64,000 nt of DNA from Bacteroidales bacterium (GCA_017561025.1 JAFZDU010000108.1:51806-115805), one strand, 5' to 3'; shown: positions 26,074 to 33,841, counted from the first letter of the stretch. The notes: generated by a model not told the origin, from the sequence alone. Translations and numbers: made by a program.

Positions 26074-28176
26074 TCATCCTATTCTTCCCCAATCGAAACC
26101 GTTGGAGAAATTCTTGTCGAAGTAATTCTTTGTCATCTGATGTTCTGGCTTTGATAATGTAGGATCATCATCTAACAGCAGTCCTACCATTCTTCTGGTA
26201 TGTCTTATTATAGGCTCGTCTTTCACGAAGTCGCCTATCTTCATCTCTATCATTCCCGATTGGCGTGTGCCTTGAGTCTCTCCTGGACCTCTAAGCTGAA
26301 GGTCTGCCTCTGCTATCTCAAATCCGTCGTTGGTACGCACCATAGTCTCCATTCTTTTCTTGCCTTCGCCTGTTATCTTATGGTCTGTTATCAAGAGACA
26401 ATATGACTGATCGGCACCGCGGCCTACTCTTCCTCTGAGCTGATGCAGCTGCGAAAGACCGAACCTGTTGGCGTTCTCTATCACCATGACAGATGCGTTA
26501 GGCACGTTGACGCCAACTTCAATGACTGTTGTGGCCACCATGATATGAGCCTGGTGTTTCACGAAACGCTGCATCTCAAAGTCTTTGTCTTCTGCACTCA
26601 TCTGTCCATGAACGACACATATTCTATATTCTGGCTCAGGGAAGTCACGTAAGAGCGATTCATAGCCTTCTTGAAGGTTTATCAGGTCCATCTTCTCCGA
26701 CTCCTTGATGAGCGGATATACTATATAAATCTGTCGGCCTTCTGCGATTTGTTTCTTCATGAAGGAAAGCACTGTGAGACGTTGTTCCTGATATAGATGA
26801 ACAGTCTTGACAGGTTTTCTTCCCGGAGGAAGCTCGTCGATTTTAGATACGTCGAGGTCGCCGTATTGCGTCATGGCGAGTGTGCGTGGTATTGGCGTCG
26901 CTGTCATGACAAGAGTATGTGGAGGAAAGTCGGTCTTCTCCCAGAAGCGTGCGCGCTGTGCCACACCGAAACGATGTTGCTCATCGACAATGCATAGTCC
27001 CAGCTTATTGAATTTGACAGTGTCTTCAATGAGGGCATGTGTTCCTATCACTATATGTATGTCGCCTTTCTCAAGAGCTGGCAGTATGTTCTTTCTATCC
27101 TTCTGTTTGGTGGAGCCTGTAAGCAGAGCAACAGTCACCTTCATGTCGCCGAGCATCTTCTTGATAGTCTCGTAATGCTGTGTGGCGAGTATTTCTGTCG
27201 GGGCCATCAGCGCTGCCTGATATCCATTGTCGAGTGCCAGCAGCATCACCATGAGAGCCACTATTGTTTTGCCGCTGCCGACGTCGCCTTGGAGCAGACG
27301 GTTCATCTGGAATCCGGTCTTGAGGTCGCTGCGTATCTCTTTTATCACGCGTTTCTGTGCGTTGGTGAGAGGGAATGGCAGATGCTCGTTATAGAATGTG
27401 TTGAAGTAGTCGCCTACCTTGTTAAAGACGACGCTTCTTGTATTTATCTTTCTTTCTTTTTTGCTGAGAAGGAGACGGAGCTGGAAGAAGAAATGCTCCT
27501 CATATTTGAGTCTAGTGCTAGCCTGATGTATGTCGTTGCTGTTTAGAGGCAGGTGTATCTTGTAGAAAGCGGCTTTTCTTGAGAGCAGCTTGTCTTGAAA
27601 GATAAGTGATTTTGGAAGATTTTCCGGTATCATCTCCCATGTCTGCAGTACCAGTGTCTTGATGATTTTGGCTATCTGTTTGGTGCCTAGTCCTGCATTA
27701 CGCATTTTCTCAGTTGTGGTATATACGCCTTGCAGGCTCTCGCCAACCACTTTGTCGTTAGGATCATAGTCCTCAATGTCGGGGTGAGTGAAGCTGAATC
27801 TGTTGTTGAAGACGCTTGCCTTTCCGAACAGCAGATATTTCTTGCCAGGCGTGAACTTGTTCTTTATCCATTTAAGGCCTTGAAACCACACCAGTTCTAT
27901 TGAGCCTGTCTCATCGCTGAAGGTGGCGGTAATACGTGTCGTCCTTGGCTCGCCATGAGACTTCATATTGGATATTGTCCCGACAAGCTGGTAATAGACA
28001 GTGTCGTCGTATATCTGATTTACCTTATGGATTTTGCTTCGGTCGACATATCTGAAAGGAAAATATTCAAGCAGGTCTTGAAAGGTGACAATGCCAATCT
28101 CTTTGTTAAGAAGCTCAGCACGTTTCGGACCTACGCCTTTCAGGAATTCTATTTTAGTTTGCAGTGTATCGACCAT
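26074..28176 (-). CDS. recG: ATP-dependent DNA helicase RecG
   Basis: Branch-migrating helicase that remodels stalled replication forks. The 700-residue protein has an N-terminal wedge OB domain (about 60-150), Walker A LLQGDVGSGKTIVAL, the DEQH box in IVDEQHRFGVAQRA, ATPIPRTLA, and the C-terminal helicase half with QLRGRVGRG. A repeat island lies upstream. A near-consensus -7 box (TATCTTTA on the minus strand) lies about 25 bp before the ATG. Confidence 0.98.
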   Translation of the reverse strand: MVDTLQTKIEFLKGVGPKRAELLNKEIGIVTFQDLLEYFPFRYVDRSKIHKVNQIYDDTVYYQLVGTISNMKSHGEPRTTRITATFSDETGSIELVWFQGLKWIKNKFTPGKKYLLFGKASVFNNRFSFTHPDIEDYDPNDKVVGESLQGVYTTTEKMRNAGLGTKQIAKIIKTLVLQTWEMIPENLPKSLIFQDKLLSRKAAFYKIHLPLNSNDIHQASTRLKYEEHFFFQLRLLLSKKERKINTRSVVFNKVGDYFNTFYNEHLPFPLTNAQKRVIKEIRSDLKTGFQMNRLLQGDVGSGKTIVALMVMLLALDNGYQAALMAPTEILATQHYETIKKMLGDMKVTVALLTGSTKQKDRKNILPALEKGDIHIVIGTHALIEDTVKFNKLGLCIVDEQHRFGVAQRARFWEKTDFPPHTLVMTATPIPRTLAMTQYGDLDVSKIDELPPGRKPVKTVHLYQEQRLTVLSFMKKQIAEGRQIYIVYPLIKESEKMDLINLQEGYESLLRDFPEPEYRICVVHGQMSAEDKDFEMQRFVKHQAHIMVATTVIEVGVNVPNASVMVIENANRFGLSQLHQLRGRVGRGADQSYCLLITDHKITGEGKKRMETMVRTNDGFEIAEADLQLRGPGETQGTRQSGMIEMKIGDFVKDEPIIRHTRRMVGLLLDDDPTLSKPEHQMTKNYFDKNFSNGFDWGRIG

Positions 28177-28350
28177 TAAAACTGATAAATTTTGGAGGTG
28201 TAAAGATACAAAAAAAGTCTATAAGTCTATAATACTATATGACTACATGTTTTTTTAATTGGGAGTGATGAAGTGATGAAGTGAATCCCTGATTTTTTTT
28301 GAACCATTGAGCTAAGAGCCTTTTGACTTGTAGTCTTGTAGTCTTTCTTT

Positions 28351-28446
28351 GGGCGTTCCGGCTCCGCCGTCGGGCTTTCCGCTCTATCTTTGCTCGCCTC
28401 CGCTATCGCTGCGTCTCGCAAAGGATGCCGCTGCAATCCCTAACGC
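28351..28446. repeat. GC-rich dispersed element, copy 1
   Basis: Begins GGGCGTTCCGGCTCCGCCGT and ends AAAGGATGCCGCTGCAATCC plus CTAACGC. A second copy is at 63806-63899. Its GC content is far above the surroundings. It contains no plausible gene. Confidence 0.85.
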
Positions 28447-28484
28447 AAAGTGGCTGCTAGCACTGAGTCGTGAGCTTTGAGCAA

Positions 28485-28504
28485 GGTCACTGAGCCTGTC
28501 GAAG
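28485..28504 (+). repeat. GTCGAAG repeat, copy 1
   Basis: GGTCACTGAGCCTGTCGAAG. Other copies: 31575-31594 (minus), 33661-33680 (plus), 33696-33715 (minus). Confidence 0.85.
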
Positions 28505-28615
28505 TGTTTCCCTACTCGCAAAGACGCAGAGCAAGGCAGATAATTACTTTGCGATACTTTGCGCCTTTGCGAGAGAGCGTTGAAGGTGCGACAGAATATG
28601 ATTTTTTTCTGCCGC

Positions 28616-28645
28616 AATAAAAAAGCCGCACGGCGGTGCGGCTCT
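28616..28645 (-). terminator. Terminator of the T9SS cargo operon (CGTAG hairpin)
   Basis: On the minus strand an 8-bp stem AGCCGCAC/GTGCGGCT is followed by TTTTTT. It carries the CGTAGAG start also seen in the hairpin at 61281 (CGTAGGG). Confidence 0.8.
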
Positions 28646-28680
28646 ACGTGAAATATCACTAATTATCCTCATGAACTACT

Positions 28681-28778
28681 GAATCCCTGAACTCCTCAGT
28701 TCCTCAATTCCTACTTAACCCATTTTCCGCTCTCCACTTCCTTCATTCCTAATTCCTCATTCCTAATTCCTAATTTCC
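28681..28778. repeat. Octamer and heptamer arrays over the cargo gene 3' end
   Basis: Octamers GAATCCCT, GAACTCCT, CAGTTCCT, CAATTCCT (28681-28712) include the first bases of the stop codon of the next gene. Heptamers CATTCCT and AATTCCT alternate at 28744-28778 inside its coding sequence. Confidence 0.8.
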
Positions 28779-30447
28779 AAATATAGGTTCCACTTTGCCA
28801 ACCCGAAGCATCTACCGAAGTGACGTCGTCTGTTATTTCCTGTTCATGGATTTTTCTTCCGTTAATATCATAAACGGTTAAAACAGCATTTCTTAAACCA
28901 GTTCTTATGTTCATCACATCACCGCCTGGATTAGGATAAGCGACAGCAAGATGAAGACCATGAGCGTGCGCTTCTTCGATGTTGTCGGGTTCGAAACCAA
29001 AAACCGTTGCAGGGAATATGGCAATTGACTTGCCGTTATTTACCATAAGATCTCCGTTGTCAAGTGCTTTCAATGAATTAATATTTTTGTCGTAGTATAG
29101 GGTTCGTATAGAATCCAAATCTGAATCAAGGCGTTCAATTACACACCATTGAATATTTTCCCAAACGTTATAATTACATGCATAATATAAGGTATTATTT
29201 GGCGCAATGTCTATAGAATTAATATTGGGAGAATGATCGCGTGCTGTAGAACTACCTCTAATTATATAGTTTATTATTGGTATGGGCGTGCCTTCAGATG
29301 TGCTTTCCAAATCATCATTTAGTTTGTACAATCTGCTGTCATTGTATTCACTGCTATGGTGATTGGTTATATTGTTTGCTGTAGTTGATAAATATGTTAT
29401 GCCATTATTGTCTTTAATTACTGAAAGGTCCTTTAGAGGCTCAATTATTCCTGCATCAGGCGGATAATCACAATGACGCATAAGTCTAGTAGCTATATGA
29501 TCCAATTGCTTGTCAAAATACCATATTCTCCCATGCCAATAATTGGTATAATATGACTCATACAAGATATAAAGAGAATCGGTTTTTATCATTTGGTTTC
29601 TACGTAAATAGGCTTGCATAAAACCACCATGCGATTCTCGCTCATAACTCTTAATATCTATAATCTCACCATCGTAATTCATTCTGAACAAGAAAAGGGA
29701 ATCGTGACCACGAGGATTCTCATAATCTAGACTTACTATTTTAAAAAATGCACCTATTATATTGCCTTCATCTTCAAAAGCCGAGAATAAACATATATTG
29801 CCGCTGTTTTCATTTGGCATATATTCCCACTGTTCCCAACCTCTCTTTTCAAATGTATCTATGGTAAAACAGTGCTCATGATTTTTTACGATATTAAGTT
29901 CATCGTCTAGTTTAGACAAGACTAATCTAGCATCACCTGGATGGTCGGCATAGTTTTGGAAATAATTGAAACTTAGGTAGTCGTGTTCAGGACTGTATGT
30001 TGAAAGGGCAAAAAGTTTTCCTTCCTTTTCGAAAAGATATGGAGCAGACGACGTTGTTGTGTATCCTGGACGGAAAAAACTGTTTCGTGCTATTTCTTCG
30101 CCATCACGAGAAATGACGGCAACAGCAGGATGTGCTGAATAAAAATCTCCATATCCGCTTCTGTAATAGAATGAGGAGGCTACACCAATGTTTCCGTTTG
30201 ACAGTTCTTTAGCATCACAGAAACTGAATTCCTCATTGCCGTTTGGATTATTGTCTATGACATATTCCCAAAGATATGGAGTTTGATCGTTACTAGTACC
30301 TTTTTCACTGACACTATTTAAATAACTTTTTGATTTGCGAATCTTAATCAATTCTTCTTTTGTATAGTTATTGTTTAGTTCTTGGGATATAGCACTATTA
30401 ACCCCGCACAATAGCAGAGTTAATAGTGTAAATAATTTTGTATTCAT
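28711..30447 (-). CDS. Secreted protein with T9SS type A sorting domain
   Basis: Exported cargo of the type IX system. A signal peptide (MNTKLFTLLTLLLCGVNSAIS) is followed by about 470 residues that read like a beta-propeller (repeated SRDGEEIARN, LSKLDDELNIV, FRMNYDGEIIDIK segments), with no enzyme motif I recognise. The C-terminus has a type A sorting domain: VAYPNPGGDVMNIRTG, VYDINGRKI, GTYIWKL. The last 20 or so residues (GIRNEELGMKEVESGKWVK) are encoded by repeat arrays and replace the usual short end of the domain. It starts 5 bp after the upstream lipoprotein gene, so both are in one operon. Confidence 0.82.
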   Translation of the reverse strand: MNTKLFTLLTLLLCGVNSAISQELNNNYTKEELIKIRKSKSYLNSVSEKGTSNDQTPYLWEYVIDNNPNGNEEFSFCDAKELSNGNIGVASSFYYRSGYGDFYSAHPAVAVISRDGEEIARNSFFRPGYTTTSSAPYLFEKEGKLFALSTYSPEHDYLSFNYFQNYADHPGDARLVLSKLDDELNIVKNHEHCFTIDTFEKRGWEQWEYMPNENSGNICLFSAFEDEGNIIGAFFKIVSLDYENPRGHDSLFLFRMNYDGEIIDIKSYERESHGGFMQAYLRRNQMIKTDSLYILYESYYTNYWHGRIWYFDKQLDHIATRLMRHCDYPPDAGIIEPLKDLSVIKDNNGITYLSTTANNITNHHSSEYNDSRLYKLNDDLESTSEGTPIPIINYIIRGSSTARDHSPNINSIDIAPNNTLYYACNYNVWENIQWCVIERLDSDLDSIRTLYYDKNINSLKALDNGDLMVNNGKSIAIFPATVFGFEPDNIEEAHAHGLHLAVAYPNPGGDVMNIRTGLRNAVLTVYDINGRKIHEQEITDDVTSVDASGWQSGTYIWKLGIRNEELGMKEVESGKWVK

Positions 30448-30452
30448 AAAAA

Positions 30453-31505
30453 TCAGTTTTCTGGTACAATATTTATGATGTTTGCATATATTACATCAGC
30501 ATAATGTGCTCTTAAATCCCTTTTGGCTTCAAATTTATATAATTCGAAACATTCTATGTGACAATCATAATACGGCACACCTGTTTTAGGATGATAATGA
30601 TACATTCCATTGGGGTCAATATGTGTGTCATAAAAATTATTAAATGCCCAATTTAACTCATAATGATACATACATGGTTCTTCTTCAAAATCCCCTCCAA
30701 CACAAAATAACCAATATACATTACCAAATGGGTATTTTTCTTTCTCGATATAGATATAATCTTCATGATAATATGGATCATAGTACGGCGTAAATTTGAC
30801 ATACTCTATGCCGTATGGAGAATAGAAAGCGTCATAACGTGCCGCTGGAGATTTGTGATGTATTTCTCTTGTAAGTTCATTAGCGGCATCTGTTAAACGA
30901 CCTGTTGGGTCTTGGTCGCAGCGACCCAACATATGACCCCAAATATAATCATCGCCTTGTTCAAATGGCATGTAAATAGTATTTCTGTCTGATTCAATTC
31001 CTCTTGTAAATACAACTTGAATTGCATCTTCGCTTTTAGTTCCTGTTTCTGGGAATTTGATGCTGAAGTTTTTTGCAAGATTAGAATTATCTTCAACATT
31101 TGCCAAAAGGTGTTCCAAGCTTGTTTCAAATGCATTGTAGGTTGTAATGGCGTCTGCTGCTGAAACATTGCCGTTGGCATCCACTTGTGGCATTCTTACA
31201 TAGAATGTATCCAATGTAGCATAATCAAATGGAATGGCATGTTGGCTGTGTTCAAAATTGAAGGTAAGGTCGATGTTGTCACGCAATTCTTCCAATGTCA
31301 TGCTTTCGCCTGATTTAGCACCAGAATTCACATTGTCGCGCAATTCCTGGAAAGCGTAAATGCGGTTCAACAATGCTTTTGATTCACTGTTCTGTGATTG
31401 TGATGCGACTGGTTCTTCTGTTTCTTTGTCTTTCTGACAAGAAACCACTGCTACCGAAATAGCTGCTGCAACAAATAATGCTGCTAGTTTGAATGATTTT
31501 TTCAT
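30453..31505 (-). CDS. Lipoprotein of unknown function
   Basis: The 350-residue protein has a lipoprotein signal peptide ending AVVSC|QKDKE (Cys23), followed by a Ser/Gln/Glu-rich linker. LRDNV and LRDNI recur about 20 residues apart (about 55 and 75). The C-terminal 130 residues are rich in Tyr, His, Asp and Cys (YYDPYYHEDYIYIEKEKYPF), and paired cysteines suggest a folded extracytoplasmic domain. No family recognised. It lies directly upstream of the T9SS cargo and is probably co-expressed, perhaps as a surface partner. Confidence 0.8.
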   Translation of the reverse strand: MKKSFKLAALFVAAAISVAVVSCQKDKETEEPVASQSQNSESKALLNRIYAFQELRDNVNSGAKSGESMTLEELRDNIDLTFNFEHSQHAIPFDYATLDTFYVRMPQVDANGNVSAADAITTYNAFETSLEHLLANVEDNSNLAKNFSIKFPETGTKSEDAIQVVFTRGIESDRNTIYMPFEQGDDYIWGHMLGRCDQDPTGRLTDAANELTREIHHKSPAARYDAFYSPYGIEYVKFTPYYDPYYHEDYIYIEKEKYPFGNVYWLFCVGGDFEEEPCMYHYELNWAFNNFYDTHIDPNGMYHYHPKTGVPYYDCHIECFELYKFEAKRDLRAHYADVIYANIINIVPEN

Positions 31506-31542
31506 AATTGTAATTTTTTTAATGTTAATTCAAAATTTTTCT

Positions 31543-31645
31543 GGTAATGGAGTAATGTGGTAATGGAGTTGACACTTCGACAGGCTCAGCGACCGACTTC
31601 CCTGAATTGTCTAAAGTTCTAAAATTCCAGAATTCTAAAGTTCTA
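31543..31645. repeat. Octamer arrays flanking a GTCGAAG repeat
   Basis: GGTAATGG, AGTAATGT, GGTAATGG, AGTTGACA (31543-31574) touch a minus-strand GTCGAAG copy (31575-31594). CTAAAGTT, CTAAAATT, CCAGAATT, CTAAAGTT (31611-31642) then run into the DUF3244-like gene, whose stop codon (31635-31637) is the first triplet of the last unit. Confidence 0.85.
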
Positions 31646-32003
31646 CCCTGAAATATCCATAATACTGCTCGCCATTACTTAATGTGATATCCATTCTGTA
31701 GTAGCCAGCGTCATTAATAAAGAATGTAGCGTAATCCGGTGTTGAGAAGACATTCTCTCTGTCGATGTAAACACCGTTGGAATCTTTAATAATAATATGA
31801 GCTATTCCCACATTATCGTTAAAGGTGATAGTTAAAGTGTGACCGGTAATGTCAGCGGAGATGGTTTCGGAGCGAGCACTTGTACCACTAACAATGTTTT
31901 CTTTTGTTAAAATTACATCCACACCTTCTTTTGTGGAATTCTCTTTTGCTCCTACAATTAATCCTAATTGGAGCAGTGTGATTAAAACAATTAGTCTTTT
32001 CAT
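31635..32003 (-). CDS. Small secreted DUF3244-like protein
   Basis: A 122-residue protein with a short signal peptide (MKRLIVLITLLQLGLIVGA). The mature part reads as one immunoglobulin-like beta sandwich (ITGHTLTITFNDNVGIAHIIIKDSNGVYIDRENV, in part; YYRMDITLSNGEQYYGYF), like the small Bacteroidales DUF3244 proteins. Function unknown. The last codons (VEL) and the stop lie in an octamer array. Upstream are a possible -33/-7 pair (TTGAC at 32047-32051 minus), a 10-bp direct repeat and a G9 tract. Confidence 0.65.
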   Translation of the reverse strand: MKRLIVLITLLQLGLIVGAKENSTKEGVDVILTKENIVSGTSARSETISADITGHTLTITFNDNVGIAHIIIKDSNGVYIDRENVFSTPDYATFFINDAGYYRMDITLSNGEQYYGYFRVEL

Positions 32004-32059
32004 TTTGTGATATTTTTTCGCAAAGAAAAAGACTAATCACTCTAATGTCAAGAAATAAC

Positions 32060-32079
32060 TTGGGGTGTTTTGGGGTGTT
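32060..32079. promoter_or_regulatory. 10-bp direct repeat upstream of DUF3244-like gene
   Basis: TTGGGGTGTT occurs twice back to back, one DNA turn apart, just upstream of a possible -33 TTGAC. This is where an activator would bind. Confidence 0.4.
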
Positions 32080-32122
32080 GCGTTTTGTTATAAACAATTG
32101 ATTTACAACACTAGATTATATC

Positions 32123-32131
32123 GGGGGGGGG
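32123..32131. repeat. G9 homopolymer tract
   Basis: Nine consecutive G in an AT-rich gap between the TPR regulator 3' end and the DUF3244-like gene promoter region. It is not in a coding frame. Confidence 0.9.
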
Positions 32132-32181
32132 CGAATTGTATGCTATTTTATATTAAATTTGCCTGGTTTTAGATGTCACAA

Positions 32182-33795
32182 TCAATGGAGATAGTTGTCT
32201 CTAATATGAATGAACAAATCTTGCTTGGCATCAATATTCATCAGCCTCCTGATTTTGTTAAGTCTGTCCCAAATAGTCTTTCTGTCTCTAGACAACAAAT
32301 GTGGAAGTTTGTTTTTTTCAACATTAAGTATTATCAGACAGATTGTGTAGATGTCGTTATGGTTTAATGTTGGAAACTGTTCGCTTAACCTGACAGAGAT
32401 ATTGTTTAAGTATAGATTCGCCGATTTCAACAGTAATGCCAGTTCGTCTTCTTTTAAGCATGAAAAATCGCTGTCTTTTCTCGACAAAATATTCTTGCAT
32501 ATATCCGAATCGTAATATGCTTGAAGGTTGAATCCTGTTGCATTATTAAACTGGTTCTTTATCTCGCTTATTTCCTTTTTCTGCTGCTTGATAATCTTGT
32601 CTTTCTTGTCATTGCTCTTCTTAAAATCATCAATAAGACGCTTGTTCTCTTTGGCATAATCGTTTATATCACCTTTAAGTTTGTCATTCTGCTTTTTATA
32701 ATTATACCTTATATATATGAATATAAACATAATTGCAATTATAGCGCCCAGACATGTCATCATTGTAATTCTTCTTGTTCTGGCTTTTGCTTTTATTCTT
32801 GTATTCTCAGCTTTCCTTTCATTATAATCATTATAAAGAACCTGAATTTTCGACTTGTCTACTTCTTTATTAATGCTGTTTTTTAATAAGTTTGCTGAAA
32901 AATTATCATAATATGCTTTCTTTTCATAATTTCCTAATGAATCATATATAGCAGAGAGTGTAGTTGTAAAAGCAATTTTTTTTGTTATAATATTGTTATT
33001 CAAGCTTTCTTCCAAATAATAAAGAGCAGAGTCGTACTTTTTATCAGTAAGAAAAAAATTACCCAATGTACAATGATATGAATACTTCACATCTTCATTT
33101 GTAATTTTATTTAGGTTGTTTTTCAATATCAGAAATGCGCTATCACTTTCACCTTTATAATACAATATTTGAGCAATGCATTTTTCCACATCCAATTTGT
33201 TGCCTATATCACTGATTGTTTTCAAAGATCTATTATAATAATATAAAGCACTATCTACATTATCTGATAATTGGTATGAATAACCTAAATATTTCAATGT
33301 TTGGCTAATGAAATATGTATCGTTAAACGATTCGCAGTAGTACAATACTTTTTTATAATTAACAATTGACAAATCACAACAACTTTCATTAAGGAAAATT
33401 TCTCCCAATCTCGTATATATCAAGGCAACAAACCTTATCTTTTCGTAATCCTCATTATTGTCAACAGACTTCTTTCCTTTTGTCTTTAGACTTTTGCCAT
33501 TAGCCATCATTTCCTCCATAATTTCCAAAGCGATGAGATAATGCTCGCAGGCACCGACAATATCGTCGCGTTCCGTGAGACCCACGGCGTGGTAATAATG
33601 CGCTTTAGCGCAATTGAAGTCAACAGACAACGGACAACGGTCAACAGTCCGTGGGTACGAGGTCGCTGAGCTTGTCGAAGCGCCGCTCGTTGTGCCTTCG
33701 ACAGGCTCAGGCACCGTGCACGAAGTCTGTTGTCCGTTGACTGCAGAAGGCCAAAAACCGAAGGCTAACAATATAAAAACTAGAATTATTCTCAT
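32182..33795 (-). CDS. TPR membrane regulator with C-terminal helix-turn-helix
   Basis: A 537-residue protein: signal-anchor or signal peptide (MRIILVFILLAFGFWPSAVNG), several TPR repeats outside the cytoplasm (about 60-310; LKYLGYSYQLSDNVDSALYYYNRSL, in part), one membrane helix (MTCLGAIIAIMFIFIYIRYNY at about 343-363), a coiled coil, and a cytoplasmic end with a LuxR-like helix-turn-helix (DIYTICLIILNVEKNKLPHLL, then DRKTIWDRLNKIR). Such proteins are common one-component regulators in Bacteroidetes. Residues about 21-60 are encoded by repeats. It may control the neighbouring lipoprotein and DUF3244-like genes. A -7 box touches the ATG. Confidence 0.82.
   Translation of the reverse strand: MRIILVFILLAFGFWPSAVNGQQTSCTVPEPVEGTTSGASTSSATSYPRTVDRCPLSVDFNCAKAHYYHAVGLTERDDIVGACEHYLIALEIMEEMMANGKSLKTKGKKSVDNNEDYEKIRFVALIYTRLGEIFLNESCCDLSIVNYKKVLYYCESFNDTYFISQTLKYLGYSYQLSDNVDSALYYYNRSLKTISDIGNKLDVEKCIAQILYYKGESDSAFLILKNNLNKITNEDVKYSYHCTLGNFFLTDKKYDSALYYLEESLNNNIITKKIAFTTTLSAIYDSLGNYEKKAYYDNFSANLLKNSINKEVDKSKIQVLYNDYNERKAENTRIKAKARTRRITMMTCLGAIIAIMFIFIYIRYNYKKQNDKLKGDINDYAKENKRLIDDFKKSNDKKDKIIKQQKKEISEIKNQFNNATGFNLQAYYDSDICKNILSRKDSDFSCLKEDELALLLKSANLYLNNISVRLSEQFPTLNHNDIYTICLIILNVEKNKLPHLLSRDRKTIWDRLNKIRRLMNIDAKQDLFIHIRDNYLH
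33618..33743. repeat. Compound inverted repeat inside the TPR regulator
   Basis: Heptamers AGTCAAC, AGACAAC, GGACAAC, GGTCAAC (33618-33645) and a GTCGAAG repeat (33661-33680) are mirrored by the inverse GTCGAAG copy (33696-33715) and inverse heptamers (33725-33743). All of it is translated on the minus strand. Confidence 0.9.
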
Positions 33796-33800
33796 AGATG

Positions 33801-33808
33801 CAAAGATA
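33801..33808 (-). promoter_or_regulatory. -7 element for the TPR regulator
   Basis: Minus strand TATCTTTG ends 5 bp before the ATG, predicting a leaderless or nearly leaderless mRNA. Confidence 0.5.
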
Positions 33809-33841
33809 AAAAGATATTGTTAAAGCATAAAGCTTAATGGT

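Larger units (their letters stand above)
28205..28615. repeat. Repeat island between recG and T9SS cargo gene
   Basis: This non-coding stretch is built almost wholly from repeats. In order: octamers AGTCTATA x2 with variants (28216-28247); GAGTGATG/AAGTGATG units (28263-28294); GACTTGTA, GTCTTGTA, GTCTTTCT (28325-28348); a 96-bp GC-rich element (28351-28446); a GTCGAAG palindrome half (28485-28504); and inverted CTCGCAAAG / CTTTGCGAG arrays (28515-28573). Open frames here are shadows of the repeats. Confidence 0.8.

Noticed and set aside
28227-28659. Open frames in the recG-cargo gap as genes
   Set aside because: They are read from repeat DNA, overlap terminator and palindromes, and resemble no protein family.
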